Source: Arion vulgaris (lineage: Eukaryota > Mollusca > Gastropoda > Stylommatophora > Arionidae). From it: a DNA stretch of 64,000 nt. Made by a program: the position numbers and the translations under genes. The notes beneath the pieces were generated by a model, which was not told where the DNA came from, made no database searches, and worked only from the letters and a program-made list of their open reading frames with translations. Shown piece by piece: positions 22,644 to 37,600 of the stretch (the first letter of the stretch is position 1; each line of letters starts with the position of its first letter). The stretch is taken from assembly GCA_020796225.1 (NCBI GenBank), contig CM036765.1, positions 992,001 through 1,056,000 on the forward strand, written 5' to 3'.

Positions 22644-25600
22644 CTATATCAATCATATTTAGGAAACATTGAAAGAAATTCATTAGATTGGCATAATTAT
22701 ATCAAGTCAATGTTGTAAGTGATATAATATATCAACTATTTGTTTGTCTGTCTGTCTATCTATCTATTCTCAAATCCTGTTTTGCCTTTCAGCGCCAGGT
22801 AGAAAAAAAAGGACACCTGGAGCGAGCGTCTCTATGTACATTGTCTTTCTTTCTCTTCTCCAATCCTGATTTTTCTCACAGCTTCAGGGTATGAAGAGAT
22901 TTCTAGAACAGGCTTTTGTATGCGCTTTGTAAACAGTGTTTTTTGTTGCCTCTGTTATCTCTGAGGTCCACCTTTTGAATGGCCGACCTTTTACTTTGTA
23001 TCCATTGCATCGGAGCAACATTGCTCTTTGTGGCATCAATATTGTATATAATATATGATATAGTATATATATATATATGCTTTTAACAAATTGTCAAATA
23101 TATGGAAGTCCAATTCACTCAGCAAGCACTTAAAATTAAAGATCTTTAACTCTTGTGTGATTCCAGTATTAACTTATGGATGCGAGAGTTGGAAAGCAAC
23201 AAAAGCTATAGAAAGAAAATTAGATAACTTTGAGAATAAATGTCTTAGAAGAATACTGAACCTCAAATGGTCAGATTTCAGACCCAATACACAAATAAGA
23301 CAAGAGACCAAGCAAGAAAATGTATCAAATTTTATAAGAAAGCGCCGCTGGAACTACATCCGCCACACACTTAGAATGGATGAGAGAAGACTCCCTTACC
23401 AATCCCTTATATGGACACCAGAGGGAAAAAGAAAACGAGGAAGACCAAGAGAGACTCTGCGTAGAACCATCACCAGAGAAGGCTCAACGATGGGCCTAGT
23501 AAACATTAAAGACTTAAAACAAATAGCAACAAACCGCGAGACATGGAGAGCTATGACCTCTGCCCTATGCGCCGCCCACAGGCCCAAGAGGAAAGACTAA
23601 CTAACTATAGATACTATACAGAATATACTAGAATATATATATTCTATACTATATAGAATACACACTACTGAAGTATATAAGCAACTATTATCTGCTTTGA
23701 ACTAGTTAAACGGCTGCAAGATCTTATAGATAGAGATGTGTAAACGTCACTAAGGCCTATGGTCATACTGTGTTATTTACCCAGTATGTACTATTTGTAA
23801 TTGCTGCACACACTGCCTTGTGGAGAGGGGCTCTGGAGAGCCAAAGGCTAGGGGAGTAAACCCTGATCAAAAATCCCCACTGCATTGTGGGTCAGCACGG
23901 TAATGCAGAGGTTAGAGGAGTAAACCTTGACCAAAAATCCGGAGGGAGGGACCCTAAAGCAGTTGATGGTTAAGTGTGTATTCCTTGCCATCTTCTGGCA
24001 TCTCCTGCAAACCCTGCTGGATTCCAAATGTATAGACTTTGTCTTTCCTTTGGAAAAAACAGTAGGGTAGAGAGGGGTTTGTGCAAAATGGGCAAGGCAC
24101 ATTCTCCATATCAGCTGCCCAGGCTAGGCACAAAGAGAGACGACACTTCATCTTTTCTTTCGGCTCGAGCACAAAAGCCTCTATGTATTGCTTTCGTGGA
24201 TCTGACTAAGGCGTTTGACACAGTCAGCAGGCCAAGTCTTTATAAAATATTGAAGTATATTGGTTGTCCCCAAAGTTGCTCCAATTGATTGTTTCCTTTC
24301 ATCATCTGATAACATCTGATAGTTTTGAGGTTAAGAGTGGAGTCAAGCAGGGCTGTGTCCTTGCCCCCACTCTCTTTGGTATCTTCTTCGCAGTCCTTTG
24401 AACCACACCTTAGGGGACGCTGATGGTGATGTTTTCATCCGCACTAGATCTGATGGTTCACTGTTTAACTTGGCTCGCTTAAGAGCCAAGACAAAAACAA
24501 CGGAAATACTTCTCAAGGACCTCCTTTTCGCTGACGATGCTGCCTTAGTCGCCCACAGTGAGACTACACTGCAATGTCTAATTAATAATTTGTCAAAGGC
24601 ATGCGACCTCTTTTCTCTGACAATAAGTGTCTCCAAAACAGTTGTATTATGTCAGGAGGTAAGACATCAAATATCACTTTAAATGGCAACCATCTAACAC
24701 CAGTGCAAAATTCTGCTATCTTGGGTCCACGGTCACTGCCAGCCTTTCTCTTGACGAAGAAATCAACGCCGAGGAGTGCGGCTACTACATTCGGCATACT
24801 ATCAAAGCGAGCGTGGGACAACAAAAATTGACATTGCAGACGAAGACTCAAATATATTGAGCCTGTGTAATTAGTTCTTTACTATATGGCTCAGAAACAT
24901 GGACAGCCTACTCAAGACACGAGAGGAGACGTAACATCTTTCACCTTCGATGTCTCCGCAAGATTATGAACATCAGGTGGTACGACAAGATAACCAACTC
25001 TGAAGTACTGCAACGTGCAAATCTGCCTTCCATCATGGGCATGCTCAGCAGTAGACGACTAAGATGGTTGGGACATGTGAGAAGAATGGAAACTTATCGC
25101 ATACCAAAACAAATATTGTTCTGTGAACTTTCGGAGAGGAAGAGGCACCAGGGCAGACCACTGCTCAGATATAAAGATGTCTGCAAAACCTCAATGAAAA
25201 ACTTTTCTATAGATCCCAGCACATGGGAGGGACTAGCTGATGACAGAGTTGTGTGGAAAGCCAAATTACGGAAGGGCGCAGAGTCTTTGAGAAGAGACTT
25301 ATGTATGAGCTGAACGACAAGAGAGAAAAGCGAAAACTCAGAAGTTGTCACAGTAAAACACTTGCCTATTGACCGTCTGTAAAGATGAAAAGGGCCATAT
25401 AATAATATATATATAGTAAATGACATAAAGAGTAAATGGTTAAAAGGATAAACTTCCTAGAACTTTGAGCAGAACCTCATGTACTGAGTCTTTTATCAGG
25501 GCAACAAAAGTATACATAATTTTGGTTTTACAGAAGGTATTAATAGTGCCATGGATTGTTGCTAAAATGACAATGATATACTGAGAGAAAACAATGTTCA

Positions 25601-28600
25601 AAGGAGATAGTCATAGACATCCAAACAAAGCAATCATGATATGATGATTGTTGGAATGTATTGTGACAATGAGAGAGCGAACAGGCTTGCTTTAAAAACA
25701 TCAATTGTTGGGGAGTTTAGGATGGATAATGGGGATATTCTTTGGTCTCTTGGCGACCTACTGAAGGATGAGAGCACTAAAATTAACATTGAATCAATCC
25801 AGTGATTTAACGAGTTTGGAATTACACGTTGCACAAGTAGAACTGTATGCTTGAGGGCGAGAGAGGAGTGTGTTTACCAAGTGAGACACAGGAATGATCA
25901 GTATAAATACCTCTTCGACATCTGTTGAGGGAGAATGAGCACCTATGGGTCTGCCCGGAGTGTTGTGATGCCAGTTCAGTAACCAATAGTGAGAACTGAA
26001 CAAATAGATGGGAGAAGAGTCAGGGAAAGACAGAGACAAGCAATATTCAACCCTGCACCTGCTGACACTGGTATTATACATTCCTGGCACACTATATTAC
26101 TCCACAAACTTTAACATGAATCAGAATATCAAGAATAAAAAGTATTTCTAAATTATAATATGTTTGGTTCTTTTCATGAATCCGGTCATCCCATTTTTGC
26201 AATCTTGTTTGCTTTTGCAACCATTCTACTGTCCCCTAAGCCCCACCCAGTGATGCTTGAATTGACAGACAGCCCAAGGGACAGAAGCTTAAGACGATTC
26301 CTGACCAGCTATACCAGTTGGCACAGCACATGATCATGATTATTATATCTCTTGATTTGTTTGACATTTGAGAATTTACCTCATCAATTGATAACTTATG
26401 AAAACTGCCAACTTCTCCATCTGCATTGACGGGTTTGAAATCAGTTGATAGATCAAGATCAAAAATATACTGACACTCAGGAAACAGTCCTCTTTCATCC
26501 TCATAGAAGTAGCTGTAGAATATGAAACAACAGAAAAGATAATTTCAAAAATATGTTGATGATCAATAATTGTAACACTGGAAAATGAACATACTGTTAA
26601 TATTTAATTAAAAAAACCTTTTACTGAGTTTGTCATTCGTTCTTCTTGTTTGCCCTTCACCCCTAGGGAGGCAAAGCTCCACAAACAAGACTTTCCAAGC
26701 CCTCTTATCTAAGGCAATCTTTTCAGATTTCTACTCTCTACCCATTTTCTTGCATTCCATTTCCAACTGCCACTTCCAGGTGTTCCTGGGTCATCCCTTA
26801 CCTGTATGTAGTAGGCTTGATCATCGGTTGCTGAATCACACAGGGTGTTTAGTGCATGATAGAAGATGTTGACTACTTTAGACGTACGATGGTAATGACA
26901 CAAACTCTTCTCTTGGTAGGTTATTTCATATTTATTATTGATGTTATTTTTAGTAGTTGTTTACCAACACGCCCGTTTGTGTTCAGTGTTTATATCGGTC
27001 CCTATGTTGTCACTATCGCGCTAAGCAGTCCTAAGTAATCTACGCAAAGTCTCGCTCTAGTGCTGCTATTCTCATCATAGTGCGCAGCTTCGGTGTGCAA
27101 ACCCCTATGGTGTCTCCTTATACTATCTAGCTCATTTCTACTATCCTATCTACTTGTCTAGTATGAGGCCCTCTGCCCTGGGGCAATGACTGTATGCCCC
27201 CGGCACAGCAATCCCCTCCAACATCTATTACCCTGGGGGTTCCATCGGAGGGGCTGTCTTGTGATGCTGTTAGAAGGTCTCCTTAGCGTGTGTCCTATCC
27301 ATCGCCACCTTCTGCCCCTTATCTGTTGTCCGAACTGCTGCTGTCCCGCTCTATCCCACAGTTATTTGTTTGTGATCCTGTCATACCATCGCAGATGAAG
27401 TATCCTGTGCAGGCATCTATCTATTGATGAAAGTCTGCAACTTTTTGATGTTTCCCTTAGTTGTTCTCCATACAGAAGGACAGCCATGACTCTTGAGTTA
27501 AATATCATTATCTTAGTTGTATTTCAGATTGGTTATTATACAGTCTAACACTCGTGGATGGACTGGCCTACTTGTAGGCGCATAACTCTCACAGCTTACA
27601 ATCGATCTTAGGCTCAGATCACATACAAATCACAGTGGTTAACAAGTGGTCGATATGGGGCGTTCAAAGAAGAAAAAGATACAGTCGAAATAATGAAGAC
27701 ACCAACAAGATGCAAATATAAATTCATTTATGTTAGAATCAGAAATAATGAGATACATAATCTTGTGGGATAGAACAAAGTCAAAAGACTAAATTGATAA
27801 GCTTGCAAACAAGAGTTTCTTTCATGATTTATGCTGTTTGCAGATTAGATAGGTTAACTTGCAGATTGAGTGCATGATACTTAAATATGCTTCCAACTTC
27901 CAGCTTCTCATGTGAGAAATAGTCTATCACACATGCAAGCGTTTGTGACAATGGATGAGCTGATACACTGGATTCAACTACACTTCTTAATTATGATCCT
28001 TCAGACAAACACTCTGTGCAGATCCATCATTGTGTGGCATTGTAAGCTGGACAGTATTGAAGATGTGTTCATGTTTCTAGATTCCAGTTTTACATGGACC
28101 TTTATTTGAGTAAGAAACCCTGAGTCAGTAGAAATGACCCAGTCATTTTCTGTGGTCTGTTTTCAGTTTTTTTAAAAAAAACAGTGTAGTCTGCTAGAAC
28201 TTTTAACACTTTCGCTGCCACCAACGACAAAAGTCGGCGAAGTACCAACTCCCTTTCACTGCCGCCTGACATGTGATGTAGACAATGTCTTTTTAAACGG
28301 GAGTATCGCTTCGGGGTCCCATGATGTACTACTTCCGTATTGTTCCGACGAGCTCTCCAAAATGGCGAATCTAACACACATGCGGTAAACGTGGATATAA
28401 GTCCGATTTTCATAAGTAAACAAAAATTTTCAAAATGGACGACGTAGCTAATGAATAGTGATGTCCAAAATGACTCTTTATCTGACTTTTTAGCCAGTGA
28501 TAGTGTTAAAACTCTGAATGTGATATGAATTTGAACTGTGATTCACATGACGATGTTTATAGATTGATAGCAGACATTTCCTAGGACAGGAGTAGGTAAC

Positions 28601-31600
28601 GGACACCCAACTCGAAAACGATGGCATATCATACTGTGGATAGGTATGGGGATATCAGTTAATACAATAGCTTGTGGATTATAAAGAATATATTCCACAT
28701 ATAGACAGGTTAGTAGCTCATTAATATATGAACACTATTCCATAGTTTAAAAGTCCTAAGTTTATTAGTTTATTTTTTACGATTTTTGAAATTGTCACTC
28801 TGAAAACTGATCATGCCGGAAAATAGCGTGGCAGTGGGCCAGACTTTGTTGAAAAATGGCTGGCACCAAGTGTTAAAGAGATGGATTCAATGTCAGATTT
28901 GGCACCCATATTTATTTGTTTCTTCCACTTCAAGGTTGCAGATTATGTTTGTCTTCTTTATAAGTGAAGTTTGATCTCTCTTTGGCCATCAGCTTGGACA
29001 GTTATGAGCACTCTCACTTTCTGTGATTCCACAGTAAAAATGTATCCACTGAAGTTGAAATTCTGATCAACCACTACTAACAACTGTTATAAGAAAGAGA
29101 AGATGGAGATATGTTGGGCATACTCAGAAGAAATGATTAAAAATCACAAAGCAGGCATTGAAGTGGAAAGGGGTTCAAGAAAGAAAAGACATCTTAGGAA
29201 ACCCTGAAAATACATTACTGAGAGAGGCGAGAGATATCGGACTCAATTTCATAGCAGAGATCAAACAAGTTGCCCAGAATAGAGCAGTATGGAGAAATTA
29301 TTTGCAGGACCTATATAACGTATAATGGTAGAAAAGGAATATAATAATAATTTGCCACAAATAAAAAACACATTTTATAAACCAACACATAAAAATATAT
29401 ACCTTATAGTTCCAACAAATTTTAAATGTTCTAGTATTTCATCAGACACACTGGCCTCCTCTTGACACTCTTTCTTCACACATTCTAATATACCCAGTCC
29501 AGCTGCCAAACCACCAGCACACTAAATGATAATACAAGAATTTTATGTTCAAATCTTTCCATACTATGCAAGTACCTATGCTACTAAGATATGATCATAA
29601 TTGTTTCGAAACACACATTTTGTCACACTAAGATTTTGTGTTTGCAGTAGGTATTGTATAATATAAGTCACCCAATATACTATTCTAAAGATGATTGGAT
29701 GATGAATACAGCAATCTTAATACTAAATTTTAAAAATATGAAACAAGAAATCAGAGGTGAAAGGAAACAATAAAAGAACAAATATTTCAAGTTTAACAAT
29801 ATTTAAAATATCAACTTACTCCTGTCTCATCTACATCTGATTAAGCCTTCGCTTTGCATTCCAAAGGTCGAGGGTTTGAATCTGAACCTCACCATTCTGC
29901 TCATGGGTGCATTTTTTCACAGATCATAGAATTGTTGCAGGAGCTATGGAGTTCGTGCTTTGTGCAATACTCTTTGCAGGTGACGTGCCGTTTCTCCGGA
30001 GAGGGGCTGAGCCATACAGGGTAAAACCAAGGGTTGAAAACTGACTAAATCTGTGATCAAATTTGACAGTGAGAAGCGCAAGATGTTTGACAAAATGAAG
30101 ATCACAAACACCACCACCGATACGCTACCATTACACAATAAACACACATATTTGCCTTTGTATTCAATGAAACAATACATATCCTTCCATTCATAATCAA
30201 ATGTGTAGTTCCATTGCCATTTAGCCATATTTTAAAATGGCAGATGATATTAATTAACAAATGTTGCACTCGTTTCACAGTTAGCACAGATTAAGTTATA
30301 ATATCAAATTCAAATAATAAATAAGGTTGATTATAAATAAAACATTGTTCTTATCTAAACAGAAACTCAATGCTTGAAACCACTACTTCAAGCTTACTTA
30401 AAGCATGAGGTGGCAGATAGATCAAAGAATCGGCTAGGACATGTTAGTTGTTTGAATATTAAGTTTAAAAATCAAGTCTCTGCATTGTTCAATGTAAAAA
30501 CAAAGGATGGGATTAGTGGAAGTAGAATAATTTCTAAAGAAAACAAGATTGCAATAGAGAGAAGACTCGGGAGTGCTGTGGACAAAAATAGGAAAAAATG
30601 ATGTTATTCAGAAATGCTTTTTTCCCCTCTTAAATTCCTGATTAACATTAAAGTCAGCGGAGTAACTTGGGACACCAGAAATGCATAATGTGGCTGCCAT
30701 GCCGTCCGCGGGTAGTGTTAGACAGCCCTGCTGTATTTAATAATAAAAACAGGTGATTAACAAATATTAATGGAGTCCAACTAACCATATTGTCATACAT
30801 ATTTGGAAATGTCTGTTTTGTCTTTGATCTTCTTGCAATCCACATCAGTAGGTCTCCATTTTGGTTTCTTGTGTATCCATTAACATGTACTCCATATTGG
30901 ATTAATCCAAACAATCCTGTCAACATAGAAGATGGTAGAAATAACAAGGTTGCTGATCACTAGTTGATATGATCTTAATGTCTATAGGTGCTTTAGCTGC
31001 TTAAGCACCTGGTTCAACATCGAACTGGTGTGTTGGAACGCTGGACAACTAGATTTGCTGAGGCGGAGCACCTATGGACATGTCTGGAGTGCTATGATGA
31101 TAGTCCTCATATAACTGATTAATGTCTACAGGTAAGATGTATACTGCAGTAACTTTTTCCTTCCACCATTTATTTTTTATAAAAGTGTGTGGGGGGAATA
31201 ATAATCTTGAGTGTGTGCTTGTTTTAAGGCACTTTGTAAGCTGATATTCATTTTTGTAAGGCTGTTCTTGATGCCGTTACTCCATCTTTTGCATGTTCTT
31301 CTTCTTGCTTTGGACTCGTTATACTTTTTCTGTGTGGCTTTCTGTCGTAGGCGATACCAGGGCATTCTTGTCAGGTGTCTCTCTCTTTAGCCTGTTACGC
31401 CCTTGGCGTTTAGGGCAGTAACAAACACACACCATTCTTCTCTATTCATGGCCTTCCTCCTTGTATTGTGTTCCAGCTATGATTCATTTCTTTCAGTTCT
31501 TGCTCTATCGTTCTCCTCCAGGTTGTCGTGGGTCTTCCGCATTTTTGTTTACCCTCTAGAGTTCATCTCAGTGCATTTTTCATGTTTTTTTTCTCGAAAA

Positions 31601-34600
31601 CTGCATTGTCAGGTGTCCAAACCATTTAATCTGTTGTTTTTTATGAATTGCATGACTGGTTTCACATCCAGTCTTCTTCTGGTTTCTTCATTTCTAATTT
31701 TGTCTCTTATTGTCACATTTGCAGCTCTTCTAAGACACCTCATCTCCGTTGTTATGATTTTGTGCTCATTAGCTGCTGTTATTGGCTATGTTTGATAATG
31801 GTAACATAGTGTTGGCCAGAAAATTGTTCTTATAAGATTTGCTTTAGTTTTTAGCGGTATCTCTTTATGTGACATGTCTTCATGTTGTACTCCTCCCCTT
31901 GATGTTAACTAAGCTCAAATGGTTCTGGAGAGATTCTCTGTTTTCTGCAATCAGTACTAGGTCATCTGCAAATAAAAGTTCTGAAATATTATTATCTGCA
32001 GTAACACTGAATACAAATGACAAAGGATAGAGAAGAACTCAGAGTATGGCAGGTTATGTTATGATTGGTTACCTTAGGAACGTCATAGAACTTCAGGAAG
32101 ACTTAAATGTGCCTCATAGCATATGTTCAATGGTATGCAAACTGTTGAAACATACTCTTCATTCTGACATTGTTCGTCCATCACAAGTGGTGATGACCAC
32201 TCATTTAATCCATCGCAAGTGCTAGATATGGGATTTTTGTGTGTGCAGGGGATGGACAGGGCCAAGATGGTTTGGATTGTTCATGTTTTTGAGCATTCCT
32301 TGCATGGAATTTTGGATGCACAAGTTAGGGGTAGAGAAATTCAAGGTCCTTTCTAGCTTGCCTTTGTTTTTCTGTGATGACAGTTCTGGTTGACTGACTT
32401 TGCACATTTTGCCTTCCCTGTAAAGAGTGTTTACCTTTCTTGAGTTCACCACAGACGAGTCTACTGGGTAGCCAGTGGTCTGTCATGCTGACTACATTAC
32501 CTGCTCAGTGCATCTAGAATTCCATCCCAGTGGTGTAGATGCTGGGCAGATCAGCTCTTTCAAGGACCAAGGTATCAGAGATATTGTCTTGCAATTTGAT
32601 GTTTTGAAGTTTCCTTACAGCTCTACTTGTACAATTGTTGATATCAAATCCTTTTAAACAGTGTATTATAGATTCATCATTAACTGTAGTGCACTTACTC
32701 AACGGGAGCTCGTTGAAAAGTATGCTCTCCTTATTCATCTCCAACAACATGACAATATATGTTTCTAATACAGCTATCAGCACTATAGACACTCACATGT
32801 CCAGGACACTAGATCCCCGTAAGTCCCTGAAGAATGGAAGCATCGACAGATAACAACAATTAGTACAACAACTTGCTATTTTGTACCTTTCTTGGCATGG
32901 ACAGAGTCAGACACAACTGCTGCTTTAGTACAGGAAGTCTCAGTGCCACTGCAGGACAACAGTAATCACCCAACCTCCATCCAAATACTGGAAGTAGCTG
33001 TCCTGAATACTCTACTTCATTCAGGAATGGCTGTCACAAGCTTGCTGGCTAGAATACCAGTACACAATTTCTCACCATGATACACAGATCCAGCAATGTA
33101 TATGCAGTGAAGTCCATATAAATTGTGCAGCTCTAGACCGAACAAAAAGGTAAAAGTTGGTCAGTAGATATTTACTAGACTGCCTCTGTTTTTATATATA
33201 TATATACAACCCGCTTTTTATAGGCGTTGACCAGTGTTTTTCTATATATATATACTACTAACAACAACTTCTCAGTGTTGGTGTCATACCTGAACCAGCT
33301 CTCTCGATTTCCAAAAATGGCTCATCTGTAAACTTTTGGCTCAGTTTGTAGTTCTATAAATGTAAACAACAAAAAAAAAAAAACAAAATTATCACTAAAT
33401 ATTTCAATATGAAGAAAAATATGCTGATGACACAGTGTTACTGTTAACATAAATATTAATATATTGAGAAATTAATAATGAAAGTGCAAGTGTTACTGTT
33501 AACATCAACATTAATGGATTCAGAAATTAATAATGAAAGTACAAGTGTTACTGTTAACATCAACATTAATGGATTGAGAAATTAATAATGAAAGTGCAAG
33601 TGTTACTGTTAACATCAACATTAATGGAGTGAGAAATTAATAATGAAAGTGCAAGTGTTACTGTTAACATCAACATTAATGGATTGAGAAATTAATAATG
33701 AAAGTGCAAGTGTTACTGTTAACATCAACATTAATGGAGTGAGAAATTAATAATGAAAGTGCAAGTGTTACTGTTAACATCAACATTAATGGATTGAGAA
33801 ATTAATAATGAAAGTGCAAGTGAAAAGCGAAACAAAAACTATATCTCAATGTGGCAAAAACTAAAATAATGACAACAAATAAAACAAGCACGACAAATGA
33901 TATTTTTATAAATGGAGAGAAAATAGCAAATGTGAACAGTTTTGAATATCTTGGTTCACTCAACGAAGATGGAAATGGAATGAAGTATATTAAAAGAAGA
34001 ACAAACATTGCATTACAAAGAATCAAACAAGTCAACATGGAATGGAACTGATATGAAAACAAAGATCAGATTACTATGAGCATGCATATTACCAGTGTCA
34101 ACATATGGGTGCGAAGCATGGCCATTTAACAAAGCAGTGGAAACAATATATATGTGCTTTCGAATATAAGTGTCAGAGAAGAGTTCTATGAATAACATGG
34201 GCAAAGAAGAGAACAAACAGATATATCCAGAATGAACTCGAAATCAAAGAAAACTGGTATAATGCTACAGACAAGAATGAGAAAATTGAAGTTTTTTGGA
34301 CGTATAAAAAGTCACGTATGGTTGGAGAAAACCATTATGGAAGAAGGCATCCATGCAAAGAGGAGAGGAAGACCATGGAGAAGATGGATTCATGATGCAA
34401 CTGATGATTTGAGCATGACAGCATCAGAGACATGACATCTGGCTTATGAGAGAAATTCCAAAGGACTGTTAGGGTGGCAAAGTTCTGCTCAGAAAAAGCT
34501 TTAGAATGATAATGATTACATGGGTATCCCCAAATAGAAGAGATAAATATCAGATCAGCCAGTTCCTGGTAAATATTTGTTAATCCTTACTTAAAATCAA

Positions 34601-37600
34601 AGTTATGAGAGGAGCAGATGTGGGCAGCGACTATCATCTTTCAATGATACGCACTGGTTCAAACTCATGAAAGTACATATGCAGACCAAATCACTGACAA
34701 CCAACTTCAATACTGGCTTTTTAAAAGAGTAAGATATTGCCAGCAAATACATAAAAATAAAGAATAGATTTCAAGAGTTGGAGAAAAAGTCGAACTCTAC
34801 ATACATTGACATACATGAAAGAAAGAATTTGATCAAAGAGACTTATAGGGAGAATGGCAACAATATCATAGGAACCAGCAAAAGACAGCACAAGGTATGG
34901 ATAAGCAGCCAGACTACTGAAAACATTGAAAAAAGAGCGGAAAGAAGATATGTGAACGAAATATCTCGTTAACCACACTAAATAAGAATGATGACAACAA
35001 AAAACCACAGAAAGGAATGCATAGAGCTAAATCAAATGGTTAAAAGAAATGAAAGAGAAGATAAAAGTTATGGTTATTGGTTACTAAACTGACGCATTGC
35101 ACTCCGGGCAGACCCATAGGTGCTCAGTTTCCCCAACAGATATCGAAGAGTATGCATACTGATGGTTTCTGTGGCTCACTGATTAAACACACCTCTCACT
35201 CTGCCTCTTCAGGCATCAGTCCGACCTGCACAAGGTAACTCCAAATTGTTTAAATCGACTTGATCTCCAATATCATTTCGTTCCTTCACAGAAGTGAAGA
35301 ACTAGAATATCCTTATCCATCTTAACTCCCAAAATGATGCTGTGATGCAAGTGTCGTCTCATTACACTAACACCCGCATGAGAGCAGTATACCACGTAAG
35401 CCTCTGGAGGTTGAAACTTTAGGGACACATCACCGAAACCTGCCTTCTGGATCTGGAAGCATCGAACTGAGATCAGATACACAGCCCATAAACTGAAGTG
35501 AACAATGAGGGCAGAGAACCAACCTCCATCCTCAACTAAAGTAGTTGTCCTGTTTCCACCACGCTCATGAAACTACATGCACATTGAAGAAACCCAGCCA
35601 CTTCCGCAGAAACCAACCGCACGGTATATACAACAACATCATCATCCTTGATTTATCTCTATCAGACAAATTGACAGATCAGCCTTCATGTTGCCCCACC
35701 CATTCTTCCTAGAAAAGATCTAGATATTTGGGATGCTACCTCTGATGTGATCATTTTTCCTTTGATAGGATTGCATCTAAGTCACTGCCCAAATTTGTCT
35801 TCAGCCTGGGCCATCAGACATCCACTATTCTTTGCCCAACATCATCAGTGTTCTGTTGTGGATGCTTATGCAGACGATATAGCCTTGGTTTGAGGCGAAA
35901 TTCATGCGGACGTAGTGACAGAAGCAGCATATATCTCACTCCCTGGAAGACTTCTATGCCCAGAACTATATCACATGGCTAAATAGCAAAAAAAGTTCCA
36001 AAACACCTGTCTGCCTTATAAATCCACAACAAATAGTGGAATTAAAGTCACTGCAACAACATACTCATTAGAACAGTCAAGATCAACTACTGACAACAGA
36101 CATTTTATCAAACATATTAAATAGATCTGAACCTGAATACCCATGAAATTCAATCAATCACCCGGGGAATCAGGTTAAAACCATGAACTAACAATAATTA
36201 TAAATGTTCGGCTCAAAACAAGACAAGTAATACAGCAACAGAATTTCCCAAATACACAACAAACACTGTGACAAATAATGGAACCTTTATTAACAAGATA
36301 AGGAAGAAAGAAAATTGTCACTGTTTAGGAAGGAATGATACACTATGATCCCAAAGACCCTAAAGACTGTAACAACATCAGGTACCTGCTCAATACTGGA
36401 AGGTATTCTGACACCATTTTTACAATCGACTCACAGCAAACCCATAAAGAAAATTGATGATGAACAAGAACATCAAAAAAGAAAGGCACAACATAAGTGT
36501 TAAATATGAAACTGTTCCATCATTACGTATCCTTACTAAAGTTAGAGCTAAAACATGGACAATGAAATATTTTGACTAAATTGCTTAGTTTACAAATCTG
36601 CAGAGACATGTTGCATTTAAAGGATGTAGGTTTTTGTCTGGCATGTACCAAAGTTTTAGTAAAATAAAATAAGTCTCTGGTGATTATATTGAGTAAAAGT
36701 AAAATTTAAAAGACCATTGAGTTTCTGTTCAGCGCATACCCAAAGACTAAAAACTAAGGCAAACATGTGACAATGAATACAACAGAATGTATAAGAGAAT
36801 GGAAAGTATTTGCTAATTGCTACAGCAAAACCTTGCTGAAATTCTATAATACATGGTTTCACGACAACCAAAGCATCACAGTTGATGTAGCGTTTAAAAT
36901 TCCAGCTCGCCATAACACCTTGATACAGACCTAAGTAGACAAAATTTAATGCACCTAATGGGCAAATCCCAGCAAGTATTACAACTTCTTGAAAGTATCA
37001 GTTTGTATTTCCTTCCTTCCTTTCGTTCGCTTGAAATATTGTCTATATATTCAATGTTGTCTCTTGTATAAGCATCACTGTCTTTTGTAGCTCATACAGA
37101 GGTCTGTGTAGTTTTTTTTGTCGAGTGTTGTTTCGTTAAGCCAGTGAGTTTGTCGCAGTATTTCATATTCAGGGCAGTCTTGAAGTATGTGATCTGCAGT
37201 CTGATGTGCCTGTACACATGGCTGAATTGCCAATCTTGAATTTTGTAAACATGTGGCTGCGGAGTTGATTGTGTCCTGTTCTAAGGTGCAGAATAAACAA
37301 CTTGTTCCAATCTGCTCATATTATAGTAATCGTCTTGTGTTGGTATTTGTGGCTTTCTGATTGATTTAATCATCCCTTTCTTTTGGTGGTAGGATAACTG
37401 TTTCTCAGTTGCCATAATCTTGACCTATGCCATGAATTTCTGCATTATAGTTGTGGCAGAATTTCCATGTTGTGTACTTTGAAGTCGGATTCTCAGCGTC
37501 TGTTTCTGCGTTGCATTCATTGTACACTCCTGCTCCTCCATTCTTCACTGCATTTTCTGCTATGTATCCATGTATACCCGGACCCAGAGATCATGTGGGT

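Noticed and set aside
30374..30601. Short Lys-rich ORF as an extra Nudix exon
   Set aside because: It is on the opposite strand to the gene, has no splice sites in register and no family similarity.
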